Source of the DNA: CAVZVZ01 sp963778895
Lineage (GTDB): Bacteria; Actinomycetota; Acidimicrobiia; Acidimicrobiales; Acidimicrobilacustridaceae
Direction of reading: 5' to 3'
Length of the DNA stretch: 64,000 nt
Assembly (NCBI GenBank): GCA_963778895.1
Contig: CAVZVZ010000002.1
Location: 62,001-126,000, forward strand
The notes below the pieces were generated by a model, which saw nothing but the letters and a program-made list of their open reading frames with translations, was not told the origin of the DNA and searched no databases. Made by a program: the position numbers and the translations under genes. Below, in pieces: positions 28,242 through 37,908 of the stretch (the first letter of the stretch is position 1; each line of letters begins with the position of its first letter).

Positions 28242-29009
28242 TGCCGTTCGCAGGCCGCGTCGCGGTGGTCACTGGTGCCGCGAGCGGGATGGGTCAGTTG
28301 TCGGCGTGGAGGCTGGCCGCTGACGATGTCCACGTGTTGGCGATCGACGTGGATGGAGCCGGACTGGAACGGACGGCGCGGCGGACACCACAGATCCAGA
28401 TGGCGGTCGCTGATGTTCGCGACGCGGGGAAGCTGGCGGAGTTGGTGGACGACGTCGAGGACGCGTGTAGGGCCGATCGATCGGTTGGTGAACGCGGCGG
28501 CCATCGCGCCCGCAGGCCGGCTCGACGAACAACCGCTAGACGAGATCCGGCGGCTGATGGAGATCAACTACATCGGCCTGGCGACGGCGACGAAGGTCGT
28601 GCTGCCGAAGATGCTCGAGCGCCGCCGAGGTGACTTGGTGCAGTTCGGCTCGCTGGCGGGTTGGCTGCCGAGTCAGTGCTTCGGGGCCTACTCCGCGACG
28701 AAGGCAGCCGTGATCTCGTTCACGGAGACGTTGGCGCACGAGCTGCAGGGGAGTGGGTTGCGGATCGTGTGCGTCTGCCCGCCGGTCGTCGAGACTCCAC
28801 TACTCGAGCAGGTGAAGGAACACGGGCCCAAGGGGCTGGAACGCCAACCGCACATCGCGCCCGAGGAAGTGCTCGACAGCATCGAGCAGGCGCTCGATCG
28901 CGGTCAGCTGTTCGCGTTCCCCGGTACGGGCACCAAGACCTTGTGGCGCTTGCGTCGGTTCGTGCCGTCCGTCCTGTGGAACCGCATCGACAGCCTCGAA
29001 GCCGGGTGA
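28241..29009 (+). CDS. Short-chain dehydrogenase/reductase, frame-broken
   Basis: The first frame starts MPFAGRVAVVTGAASGMGQL with the TGxxxGxG cofactor motif. One extra base near 28470 shifts to the frame with DRLVNAAAIAPAGRL (an NNAG-like site), DLVQFGSLAGWLPSQCF and the catalytic YSATKAAV. The C-terminus RRFVPSVLWNRIDSLEAG extends past the usual SDR end and resembles membrane-associated, long-chain-lipid SDRs. The total is about 255 residues. It is coupled to the small membrane protein upstream and would oxidise or reduce a lipid alcohol or ketone. Confidence 0.82.
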
Positions 29010-29021
29010 CGTGCCTACAAA

Positions 29022-29741
29022 TCAAATGGCGTGCGATGACCTCGGGTTCGCCGAAGGTGGCGGACATCAGTCCGACGTTAGTGGTCATCAGCGCTCGGCT
29101 GGGCAGGCCGAGTGAGCGCAGGTCGTCGGCCATGGGGTGGTCGCCGAGTGCGACGGTTGCGCCGCCGGGCCGGGCCCGGGCTCGTCGGTTACGGGTGATC
29201 CAGGGGTGCGGCGCAGCACACCGTCGTCCCACGAATAGGCCTGCATCGCGGTCTCGCCCGCTGGTAGCGGCACGCCGCCGCGGGCCACCTCGAGCGCGAC
29301 CGCCAGCTTCCCGTCCTCGCTCACCACGCATTCGGTTCGCTGCGCGCGATCGCGGTACTCGATCTCGCACACCCACTTCGGGAAGCCCCACAACCCCTTG
29401 CCGACCGTGCACGTGAACTGTTGGTTCACCGGTAGGCGATGGATGAGGGTCGTCGGACTCTTCCACGAAGGCTTCGCGCCCGGCGGCGCGTCGTGCGCTT
29501 CGACGACGAACGCGATCGCGAACTCGTGGTACGGCCCGAGGTCGTTGTCGGCGTAGGCCACACCCGAGAGCGCGAGCATCGCCTTGTTGCCGATCGGTCG
29601 TGCGATGCGCAGTCCGCTGTAGTCGATGACCCGTTGCGCGGCGTCGGCATCGACGAGGAACTGCGCGGCCACCATCTTGGCCGAGCGCACCTCGACCGGG
29701 ATCGTGATCTCTTCCTGATCGACGATGAACGCAGCAGCCAT
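29022..29741 (-). CDS. Acetoacetate decarboxylase-like protein, frame-broken, 3' end uncertain
   Basis: The N-terminal 190 residues read in one frame: VDQEEITIPVEVRSAKMVAA, ANKAM-like GNKAMLALSGVAYADNDLGPYHEF and VGKGLWGFPKWVCEIEYRDR, which match the acetoacetate decarboxylase fold. The catalytic Lys of true ADC is not clearly visible. A missing base near 29195 moves the frame to WITRNRRARARPGGATV and NVGLMSATFGEPEVIARHL. The exact stop is unclear; 29022 is my estimate. Similar proteins occur in actinobacterial steroid and terpenoid catabolic clusters and may bind or isomerise keto acids rather than decarboxylate them. Confidence 0.65.
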
Positions 29742-29850
29742 CCCGTAACCCTAGAACGCGCCGGCGCGGCGGCTTGCCGTCGTCGTTCTGCCGAAGTCTT
29801 CTTCGCGATCTGCGTTGCGACTCGTGACCGGGTCGCCTAGACTCGAACAC

Positions 29851-31048
29851 ATGTTCGATACGGCGGAAGTAGTCAAGACCCGGGAGGCGGCGGGTGCGTG
29901 GGTGAGTGAGCTCGAGCCGGGTTTGTACACCGGTGCCTGATGCGTTGGCCTTGTTGGATGTGGTGTCGGACGTGAAGCGATTGTTCGCCGCGGCCGAGTC
30001 GTTGTTGGCGGCGCGGGTCGCGGAGACCGACGCGTGGCGCGAGGGCAGTGCGGATCGTTCGGCGGCGCATTGGTTGGCCCGGCGGATCGGTACGTCGATC
30101 GCGGAGGCCAAGGCCAAGTTGCAGACGGTCGAGGCGTTGGATGATCTGCCGGCCACCGCGGCCGCGTATCGCGCCGGGCGTCTCTCGGATCAACAAGCCC
30201 GGGAGGTGGTGGCCGGCGCGACCGCCGATCCGAAGTCCGAACCGGTGTTGTTGGGGACGGCCGCGCAGCGATTCGCTGCGCGAGTTGCGCAACGAGTCGC
30301 GGCGGGCCCAAGCGGTTGATGACGAGGAAGGCCGGCAACGGCGTATTCATGAGCGGCGCCAGCTGCGGATGGGGGTCGATACCGATGGCACGTTCCGTCT
30401 GTCGTTCTCGGGCACCGCGGTGGCGGGCGCGGCGATCGTGGCCGCGTTGCGACCGTTCACCGATCAGGCCTTCAAGCAAGCCAAGAAGGACGGTCGGGTC
30501 GAGTCCCATGGCGCCTATCAGGCCGACGGGTTCGTGGCCCTGGCCCAAGCCGCGGCGGCGGGCGGGGTCGACGGTGCGGCCGAAGACGAAGAACAGCAAC
30601 GTGAAGGTGATCGTGGTGGTCGACGCGGCCGCCCTGCGCCGCGGTGCGGTCGAGTCCGGGGAGACCTGTGAGATCCGCGGCGTCGGACCGGTACCGGTTT
30701 CGACCGTGCGAGAACTGCTCCCGGAGGCGGCGATCGCGATCGTGATCAAAGACGGCGTCGATGTCCAGAACGTGACCCATTTGAAACGGCGGACCACCGC
30801 CCATCAACGCACCGTGCTCGAGTTCTTAGGGCATCAAGTGCGAGGTCGTGGGCTGTGACAGCGTCGACTTCGTCGATGTGCACCATGTGTTCGAGTGGGC
30901 TCGCACCCATCACACCCGACTCGACGAACTGCGGGTGTCGTGCAAACACCACCACCGACAAGAACACCAAGGCTGGAAACCCACGCCCGACCAACTTCGG
31001 CCCCGCGACCGGGGCTCACCCGAACACGAACTCCCGCTGAGTGCCTGA
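29851..31048 (+). CDS. DUF222-HNH (13E12 repeat family) protein, frame-broken (4 breaks)
   Basis: Blocks in four successive frames, each shifted by one extra base (near 29935, 30285, 30590 and 30835), assemble into about 397 residues. The N-terminal DUF222 region contains RRIGTSIAEAKAKLQTVEAL, YRAGRLSDQQAREVV and MGVDTDGTFRLSFSGTAVAG. The C-terminal HNH-like domain contains CEVVGCDSVDFVDVHHVFEW, followed by LRVSCKHHHRQEH. Such proteins are multi-copy in actinobacteria; a nuclease role is assumed but unproven. The stand-alone position suggests a mobile or repetitive gene. Confidence 0.78.
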
Positions 31049-31222
31049 GCGGACGCGTTGCTTCCCCGAACGTCCTTCCCCCGCAAGTGGCGGTGTCCTC
31101 TCGCCCTGCGCGATGACACGGCGACGCTCGATCTCCACGGGATCACGAACGGCGTCAGATGAACCTTGAAAACTGAATATCTGGCTCGGTCGCTGCGGAC
31201 AGGCACCTACTAGGGTGCCGCC

Positions 31223-31982
31223 GTGCGAACGATCGTGATCACGGGCTCGGCCAGCGGACTCGGATTGGCCACGCGTGGTCGCTTCGAGGCGGCAGGCGAC
31301 AAGGTGATCGGCGTCGATCTGCACGATGCGGAGATCGAAGCTGACTTGTCGACGGCTGCGGGACGCGCCGATGCGATAGCTGCGGTGATCGCAGCCGCGC
31401 CGTCGATCGACGGCCTGATCGTGTGCGCCGGGCTCGGACCGCACGTCACACCGACGAGCTTGTTGGTCGCCGTGAACTACTTCGGGGCGGTCGACATCCT
31501 CGACGGATTGCTGAGCGCGCTGAGTACCGGCACCGATCCGGCCGCGGTGGTGATCGCGTCGAACTCGATCGGGCTGATTCCCGATGAAGGTTCGGTGGTC
31601 GACCAGATGCTCGCTCACGACGAGGAGACGGCGCGTCGCCACGGGTGATCGTGTGCCGGGCGCGGTCCTCTACGGGTTGACCAAGCAAGCACTGGCGCGC
31701 GCGGTGCGTCATCGGGCCGAGGCCTGGGGGCAGGCCGGTGTCCGTTTGAACGCGGTGGCGCCCGGTCCGACCATGACGCCGCTGTTGCAGGGTTCGCTCG
31801 ACGACGAGACCTCGGGTCCGCTCGTCGATGCCTTGCCGATACCGCTCGATCGCCGGGCCCAGCCCGACGAGATCGCGGCGATCATCACGTTCCTCGCCAG
31901 CCCGGACACCGCTTACGTGCACGGCTCGATCTGGTTCGCCGACGGCGGCACCGACGCCGTGATCCGGCCCGATCACTTCTAG
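31223..31982 (+). CDS. SDR related to 3alpha-hydroxysteroid dehydrogenase/carbonyl reductase, frame-broken
   Basis: The GTG start gives RTIVITGSASGLGLATRGRF, and the short NAD-domain pattern VDLHDAEIEADLSTAAGR is typical of the 3alpha-HSD/carbonyl reductase SDR subgroup, with VVIASNSIGLIPDEG after it. One extra base near 31645 leads to the frame containing YGLTKQALARAVRHRAEAWG (catalytic Tyr-Lys) and LNAVAPGPTMTPLL. The total is about 252 residues. It probably acts on a ring hydroxyl or another cyclic alcohol. It lies 18 bases before a perfect KstR palindrome that starts the crotonase operon. Confidence 0.8.
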
Positions 31983-31999
31983 CGGATCTGGCACAGAAC

Positions 32000-32013
32000 T
32001 AGAACACGTTCTA
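32000..32013. promoter_or_regulatory. Perfect KstR-type palindrome upstream of the crotonase
   Basis: The site TAGAACACGTTCTA has perfect 6-base arms and fully matches TNNAACNNGTTNNA. Flanking C and G extend the dyad to 16 bases. The enoyl-CoA hydratase starts 11 bases downstream, so a bound repressor would overlap the start region. Confidence 0.68.
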
Positions 32014-32023
32014 GTCTGCGACC

Positions 32024-32822
32024 ATGTCCGACGAGCCGCATCTGTTGTTCGAGCGCGAGGGTCATACGGCCGTCGTCACGCTGAACCGTCCCGCGAAACG
32101 CAATGCCCTGAGCAGCGAGATGCTCGTGCGCATGTACGACGCCTGGATCGAGATCGACCGGAATCCCGACATCCGGGTCGCCATCGTGACCGGCGCCGGC
32201 GGCAACTTCTGTTCGGGTGCCGACCTGAAGGCGATGGCTGCCGGGCATCCCGACGACGAGTACACCAAGCGCTTCGCGACCGACAACGATCTCCACTGGA
32301 AGGCGTTGCTGCGCCACTTCATCCCGGCCAAGCCGATGATCGCCGCGGTCGAGGGCTACGCCGTGGCGGGTGGTACCGAGATCCTGCAGGCCTTCGACAT
32401 CCGCGTCGCGAGTGAGAGCGCGCAGTTCGGTGTGGCCGAGGTGCGTCGCGGTCTGTTCCCCTTGGGCGGCTCCACCGTTCGGCTGTCGCGCCAGATCCCT
32501 TACACGGTGGCGGCCGAGTTGCTCCTCACGGGCAAGTTCATTCCCGCGAGCGAGGCGAAGGCGGTAGGCCTGATCGGTCACGTCGTGCCCGACGGCGAAG
32601 CGCTCGACAAGGCGCGCGAGATCGCCGAGCAGATCTCCGAGAACGGGCCTGTGGCCGTGCAGGCGGTGCTGAAGTCGATGCGCGCCACCCGCGAGATGCC
32701 CGAGAAGATCGGACTCGCGCTACGAGCTGGAGATCGGCCAACCCGTGTTCTCGACGGAGGACGCCATGGAGGGACCGACCGCGTTCGCCGAGAAGCGCAA
32801 GCCCAACTTCCAGGGCAAGTAG
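32024..32822 (+). CDS. Enoyl-CoA hydratase/crotonase (EchA19-like), frame-broken near 3' end
   Basis: About 266 residues. VVTLNRPAKRNALSSEMLVR, the oxyanion loop GNFCSGADLKAM and the second oxyanion segment GYAVAGGTEILQAFDIRVA are conserved, and AEVRRGLFPLGGSTVRL carries the region of the second catalytic acid. An extra base near 32722 displaces the last 33 residues, which continue as YELEIGQPVFSTEDAMEGPT and end FAEKRKPNFQGK, the usual crotonase tail. It should hydrate a trans-2-enoyl-CoA. A perfect KstR palindrome upstream suggests steroid side-chain enoyl-CoA as substrate. Confidence 0.88.
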
Positions 32823-32828
32823 CCAGCA

Positions 32829-33476
32829 GTGGACATCGAAGCTCTGGCCGACATCAGCCGCTCGTACATCGACCGCCTGGTGTCGACGAAAGCACCGCCC
32901 GAGGTGCTGACGCGGGTGGCCGCGATGATCGAGGAAGCGACCGACGAACTCGACCGGTTCGTACCTGACGGTCCGCGCAACATGTACGAGGGGTTGACGG
33001 TCGACGGCGACTACCTCGAGCTGTTCCGGCTCAACCCGGTGATCGGTCGGATGAACCCGGTGGCGCCGCGATTCGAGCTCGAGGTGCGTACCGATGGTCC
33101 CGGACTGAACGGCACGGAGGTCATCGCCCGCATGACCTTGGGGCTGTTGTACGAGGGTCCGATGGGCATGGTGCACGGCGGGATCATCGCGTCGCTGTTC
33201 GATCAACTCCTCTCGATCGCCAACATCGACAACGGGTTCGGCGCGTTCACCGGCACGCTCACCGTCCGCTATCGGAACCCGTGCCCCCTCGACACGCCGC
33301 TCACCTTTCGGTGCCGCACGGATCGAGTCGAAGGGCGAAAGGTGTTCGCGGTGGGCGAGCTCGTCGTCGATGGCGGGACAGTGGCGGCGGAGGCAGAAGG
33401 GGTCTTCATCCAGCCGTCGGTGGAGCGGCTGGCCGAGATCATGGACGAACGTGAGCAGCTCGATCAGCCAGGCTGA
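32829..33476 (+). CDS. PaaI-like hotdog-fold thioesterase
   Basis: The GTG start seven bases after the crotonase stop gives 215 residues. About 100 N-terminal residues (helical, with YIDRLVSTKAPPEV) precede the hotdog domain, whose signature is GPMGMVHGGIIASLFDQLLS with the HGG loop and catalytic Asp. TLTVRYRNPCPLDTPLTFRC follows. It should hydrolyse an acyl-CoA thioester and so free CoA when the pathway backs up. It shares the KstR-controlled operon with the crotonase. The frame is intact. Confidence 0.87.
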   Translation: MDIEALADISRSYIDRLVSTKAPPEVLTRVAAMIEEATDELDRFVPDGPRNMYEGLTVDGDYLELFRLNPVIGRMNPVAPRFELEVRTDGPGLNGTEVIARMTLGLLYEGPMGMVHGGIIASLFDQLLSIANIDNGFGAFTGTLTVRYRNPCPLDTPLTFRCRTDRVEGRKVFAVGELVVDGGTVAAEAEGVFIQPSVERLAEIMDEREQLDQPG

Positions 33477-33940
33477 GGGCCGTAGAGCTCGGTGAGCGAG
33501 CGGCGAATCTCGAGCACGTCCTCCGGCCGAGGATGAGGAGCGAACCCGAACGATTCGTACAGCGAGTGCGCGTCGCGGGTGGCCAGCGTGAAGCGGCGTA
33601 GGTGCTGGAGGTCCGGGTGGGTGACCACCGTCGACACGAGCCAGCGGCCGAGGCCGCGCCCCTGGTGTGGCGGCAACACGAACACGTCAGCCAAGTAGGC
33701 GATCACGCCGAAGTCCGTGACGACGCGTGCGAATCCAACCTGGCCCTCGGCATCGTGGAACAGCCCGAAGTTCAACGAGTGCGCGATCGTCCGCTCGACG
33801 ACCTCGTGGGGAACGCCTCGCGCCCAGTACGCGTCGTCGTGCAGGAACGTGTGGATGACGGCGACGTCGAGGCGGTCGCGATCGGTCGAGATCTCGTAGT
33901 CGTCGCGGCGCCATGGACCATGGTGTCGACCCTCGGACAT
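33464..33940 (-). CDS. GNAT-family N-acetyltransferase
   Basis: I chose the ATG at 33940 (MSEGRHHGPWRRDDYEIST), giving 158 residues; longer starts add a Pro/Thr-rich stretch unlike GNATs. The acetyl-CoA loop is VFVLPPHQGRGLGRWLVSTV, followed by LQHLRRFTLATRDAHSLYES and FGFAPHP. It is a single-domain acetyltransferase of the arsinothricin/amino-acid type with no visible partner. Its 3' end overlaps the thioesterase end by 13 bases. Confidence 0.85.
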   Translation of the reverse strand: MSEGRHHGPWRRDDYEISTDRDRLDVAVIHTFLHDDAYWARGVPHEVVERTIAHSLNFGLFHDAEGQVGFARVVTDFGVIAYLADVFVLPPHQGRGLGRWLVSTVVTHPDLQHLRRFTLATRDAHSLYESFGFAPHPRPEDVLEIRRSLTELYGPQPG

Positions 33941-34047
33941 GGCTCGCAGACTAGGGCTCGCCAGCCTGGGCACCGGGCCGGTGGTGGGCGTAACGTGGTC
34001 CGGACGATGCCCGCATGTGGGGGATGGCAGATGGGTGGTGACCACGA

Positions 34048-35661
34048 GTGACGCGCGAGCAGAAGGCGGCCGCGGCCTTCGGATCTGTCGTCGTCGTCGC
34101 GCTCCTGGTGATGCTCACGTGGTCGTTCTGGGGCGGTCTGCTCGCTGTTGGTTCTCGGTGTGGCCGCTGTCGTCGTCCTGTTGCGCTCGACGCACCCGAA
34201 AGGAAGCCGTCGTCCGACCATGTCGACGCTCGGCCTCTTGGGCGCTCCGTCCGCACCGCCCCGGCCACTCAGCGAAGCCGAGCTCGAGGCCCAGAAGGTC
34301 GAGCTCGAGCGGCGCCGGGTCGCGGAGGAACGTCGTCGTGAGGAGCGGGAGGAACGCCGGCGTCAGAGCGAGGAAGCGAAGGAGCAGAAGCGCAAGGACC
34401 GTGAGGCCGCGGCGGCCAAACGCGCGGCCGAGAAGGTCGAGCGTGCCCGCGTCGAAGAGGTCCGGCGGGCCGAGGAACGCCAGCAGCGGGAGGAGGCCGA
34501 ACGTGAGAAGCGCGAGCGCGAGGAGCTCGAGCGCCAGGAGCGGGAGGCCACCGAGGCCCGGGAGCGGGCCGAGGCCGAGGCCGCCCAACGGGTCCGCGAA
34601 CGGGAGGAGGCCGAAGCCAAGGCCCGGGCCGAGAAGGAGGAGCAGGCCCGCCAAGAGCGAGAAGAGACGGAGCGCGCCGAACGGGAACGGGTCGAGGCCG
34701 AGGAGAAGGCGCAGCGGGAGCGGGAAGAGGCCGAGGCCCGGGCGCGTGCTGCCGAGGACGAGCGGGCTCGTACGGAGCGCGAGGCGCAGGAGCGCGTCCG
34801 AGCGCGAGCGGGTCGAGGCCGAGCAGAAGGCCGACCGCGAGCGTGAGGAGGCGGAGGCCCGGGCGCGCGCCGAGGAGGACGAGCGGGCTCGTCGGGAGCG
34901 GGAAGAGAAGGAACGTGTCGAGCGGGAGCGGGCCGAGGCGGAAGCGGCTCGCCTGGCTCGTGAGCGGAGCGTGAGGAAGCGGAGGCGAAGGCCCGTGCCG
35001 ACGCCGAGGAGCGCGCGCGAACGGGAACGTGAGGAAGCCGAAGCTCGGGCGCGCGCCGAAGAAGAAGCGCGCGCGCAGCGCGAGCGTGAGGAGCAAGAAC
35101 GTCTCGAACGAGAGCGCGTCGAGGCGGAGCAACAGGCTCAACGCGAACGAGAGGAACGAGAGGCCGCAGGCTCGTGCCGAAGCGGAGCGACAGGCACAGG
35201 AGAAACGCGAACGCGACGACCAACAACGTCGCGATCGCATCGAAGCAGAACGGCTCGCACGCGAACAGGCCGGACGACGGCGTGCCGAGGAAGCCGCGCA
35301 ACACGAACGCGAGATCGCGCAAGCGGCACGACGCGCCGCCGAGGAACAGCAACGCGCCGCGGCGGCCGAACGACGGGATCGTGAGTTCGCCGAAGAGGCG
35401 CGGCGCGCCGACGAAGAGCAGCAGCGGATCGATGCCGAGCGCAAGGCTCGGGTCGAGGCCGCCCATGCCGAGCAGGCCCAACTCCTCACCGAGGCCACCA
35501 AGGTCGACGGCGACCTCGAGGTCGCCGGCCACGAGGGGATCCTGGCGGCGAGCCAGATGGCCGAGCTGCCCGACGACGTGGACATCGATCAGCTCGACGA
35601 GGCCCAGAAGCGCATCTACCTGCTGAACAAGGTGCGCCTGCGACTGAGCGACTACGACTGA
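34048..35661 (+). CDS. Membrane-anchored protein with a long Glu/Arg charged helix, frame-broken
   Basis: The GTG start gives TREQKAAAAFGSVVVVALLV and a first membrane helix. One extra base near 34140 leads to a second (LLVLGVAAVVVLLRS). Then about 380 residues consist almost only of E, R, A, K and Q (REREEAEARARAEEDERAR-type heptads), as in single stable alpha-helices or coiled coils. A conserved-looking C-terminus follows: LLTEATKVDGDLEVAGHEGI, LPDDVDIDQLDEAQKRIYLL and a final VRLRLSDYD. Further frame changes occur near 34800, 34970-35020 and 35165. The length is about 535 residues. No family is named with confidence; a spacer or envelope-tethering role is inferred. Confidence 0.68.
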
Positions 35662-35686
35662 CGCGTCGGTAGCACCGCTGCGCACG

Positions 35687-36720
35687 ATGGCACTCTCGGT
35701 TCACCGACCGCTCGAACAACTGGCTGCCGACATCACTCGGTGGCTCGACGCGACTCGCGATGGTCCCCACGAATTGATTCGCTGCGATCGCCCATCCGAA
35801 GGGCTGTCGAGCGAGACCCTGTTGTGTGAGACGCGCTCGCCGAGTCTCGAGTCCTCGTGGGCGTTCGTGGTTCGTCTGCCGCCGACGGGCGACGGAGCCT
35901 TCCCCGAGTACGACCTCGGAGTGCAGGCCGAGGCTCAGCGAGTCGCGGCCGCGCACGGCGTACCGGTGCCGACACCGGTCGAGCACGTCACCGACCCGTC
36001 GTGGCTCGGTTCACCGTTTCTGGTCGCGCCGATGGTGAGCGGCCACGTGCCTGCCTCGATGCCGTTGTTCGACAAGTGGGTGACGAAGTCGTCACCCGAA
36101 CTCCAGCGGCGCGTCTACGACGCCTTGATCGATCAAGTGGCCGCGATTCACCGCATCGACGGAACGTCGATCGATGCCGAGCTTCCCGAGCGTGACATCG
36201 ATCAGGAGCTGGCGCACTGGCGGCGCTATCTCGATTGGTATGCCGACGGTGAACGCGTCGTTCCTGAACTCGACGATGCTTTGGCGTGGTGTGCCGACCA
36301 CCGTCCCGCCGATGATCCCCCGGCGGCGCTGCTGTGGGGCGACGTTCGGCTCGGCAACGTCATCTACGGACGAAGACCGTTATCCGGTCGCGGTTCTCGA
36401 TTGGGAGATGGCGATGATCGGCGCGCCGGAACACGATGTGGCGTGGTGGTTGACGCTCGAGGCGATCCAGGACGAGCTGTTCGGCCGGCGCGTCGATTCC
36501 TTTCCCACACGCGACGTGACGCGCCAGGCGTACGAAGGCACAGCTCGGCCGACCGCTACAGAACATGGAATGGTTCGACGTGTTCGCCATGGTGCGCAGC
36601 ACGGCCGTGATGACTCGCATCGGCCTGCTGCACGAGCGGGCCGGCAATGAAGGGTTCTTCCCGATCGCGGAGAACCCGATCCTTCCGCTCATCGCCCGCA
36701 AGATCGAGGAGGCGTCGTGA
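35687..36720 (+). CDS. Aminoglycoside-phosphotransferase-like kinase (ACAD10/11-like), frame-broken
   Basis: Three frames joined by extra bases near 36365 and 36540 give about 343 residues. Visible motifs are SSETLLCETRS, WAFVVRLPPTGDG (nucleotide-binding Arg/Lys strand), the catalytic LLWGDVRLGNVIY (Brenner-type GD...N loop) and VAVLDWEMAMIGAPEHDVAW with the metal-binding D. The C-terminus WFDVFAMVRSTAVMTRIGLL resembles the APH domain of ACAD10/11-like proteins, which phosphorylate 4-hydroxyacyl-CoAs. That suggests a lipid hydroxyacyl substrate. The stop overlaps the P450 start (GTGA). Confidence 0.8.
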
Positions 36721-37900
36721 CCACGACGATCGACATCGATCCGGCCGCACCCGGCTTCTTCCTGCGGCCCGACTACTTCGACGTGCTGCATCGGCTCCGG
36801 GACGAGGCGCCGATCCACGAGTTCGCTCCCGGCATGAAGGCGGTCAGCCGCTACCAGGACATCCGGGAAGTGAGTCGTGACCCGGCGCGGTTCTGCTCCG
36901 GGAAGGGCGCGCTCGTCAACGATCCGCTGCGCGACGGCGGGCGGATCGAGGGATCCATCTTGCACATGGACCCACCCGAGCACGCCGAGTGGCGTCGTCT
37001 GCTCAATCGAGCGTTCACGCCGCGAGCGGTCGGTCGCATGGAGGAGCAGATCAGGGCGCGGACGGTTCGTCTGCTGGACGCCATCCCGCGGGGGAGATCG
37101 TGGATTTCGTCGACGTGCTGAGCGCGCCGCTGCCCGTGCTCGTGATCGCGGACCTCCTGGGTGTCAGCGAGGCCGACCGGGTGGACTTCCGCCGTTGGTC
37201 CGACGCCGCCATCACCGCGTCGGATGGTCGAGACGTCTTGAGCGACGAAGATCTGGCGAGCGTGACCGAGTTGGTGACGTTCCTCGACAGTCACGCACGC
37301 GCCAAGGGCGCTGACCCCGGCGACGACCTCGTCTCGTTGCTGGCCACGGCCGAGGTCGAGGAACGTCCGCTGCGCCCCGGCGAGCTCGTGACGTTCACCA
37401 TGTCGCTGCTCGTCGCCGGCAACGAGACGACGCGACACCTGCTGTCGGGCGGGTTGATCGCGCTGGCGGAGCATCCCGATCAACGAGCGGGACTCGTCGC
37501 CGACCCGTCGCGGATCCCCGCCGCGGTCGAGGAGTTCCTGCGGTGGACCACGCCGATTCAGCAGTTCGCACGAACCGTCACCGCCGACACGAATCTCGGT
37601 GACGTACCCGTCGCCGAAGGCGACTACCTGGTGATGCTGTACGCCTCGGGCAATCGTGACGAAGCCGCCTTCGGACCCACCGCCGGCGAGTTCGACGCCT
37701 TCCGCGAGGCCTCGGTGGCGAACCTGGCCTTCGGCTTCGGCGAGCACCTGTGCTTGGGCGCGGCGCTGGCGCGACTCGAGGCGCGGATCGCGTTCGAGGA
37801 ACTGCTGGCGCGTTTCCCGGCCTATGAGATCGTCGGACCCGTCGAATGGCTCGCGTCGAGCCTCGTTCGTGGTCCCGAACGAGTGCCCGTCGTGATGTGA
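36717..37900 (+). CDS. Cytochrome P450, frame-broken
   Basis: The GTG start overlaps the kinase stop. The first 128 residues (FLRPDYFDVLHRLRDEAPIH, ILHMDPPEHAEWRRLLNRAF) stop at a frame break near 37090, where one G seems missing from a G run. The next frame carries DVLSAPLPVLVIADLLGVSE, I-helix VAGNETTRHL, EEFLRW and the heme loop FGFGEHLCLGAALARLEARI. The full length of about 394 residues is normal for a soluble bacterial P450. It differs clearly from the CYP125-like protein at 18870. The substrate is unknown, though coupling to a kinase-like gene suggests a hydroxylated lipid. Confidence 0.85.
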
Positions 37901-37908
37901 CCGGGTGG

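Noticed and set aside
29745..29765. A KstR site near CCTAGAACGCGCCGG before the acetoacetate decarboxylase-like gene
   Set aside because: Only the left half (TAGAAC) fits; the GTT half is absent.
29851..31048. Programmed +1 frameshifting, because all breaks in this gene are in the same direction
   Set aside because: No common slippery sequence or rare codon is visible at the breaks, four shifts in one gene are implausible, and many neighbouring genes show the same bias. Sequence error explains it better.
31049..31222. A structured RNA or riboswitch in the 174-base gap containing ACCTTGAAAACTGAATAT
   Set aside because: The phrase resembles spacers seen near rRNA genes, but there are no rRNA genes here and no convincing paired stems.
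34269..35685. Long reverse-strand ORFs (about 440 codons) opposite the charged-helix gene
   Set aside because: They are rich in Arg, Pro, Ser and Leu as expected for the antisense of Glu/Arg codons, have no domain features, and disappear with the forward coding explanation.
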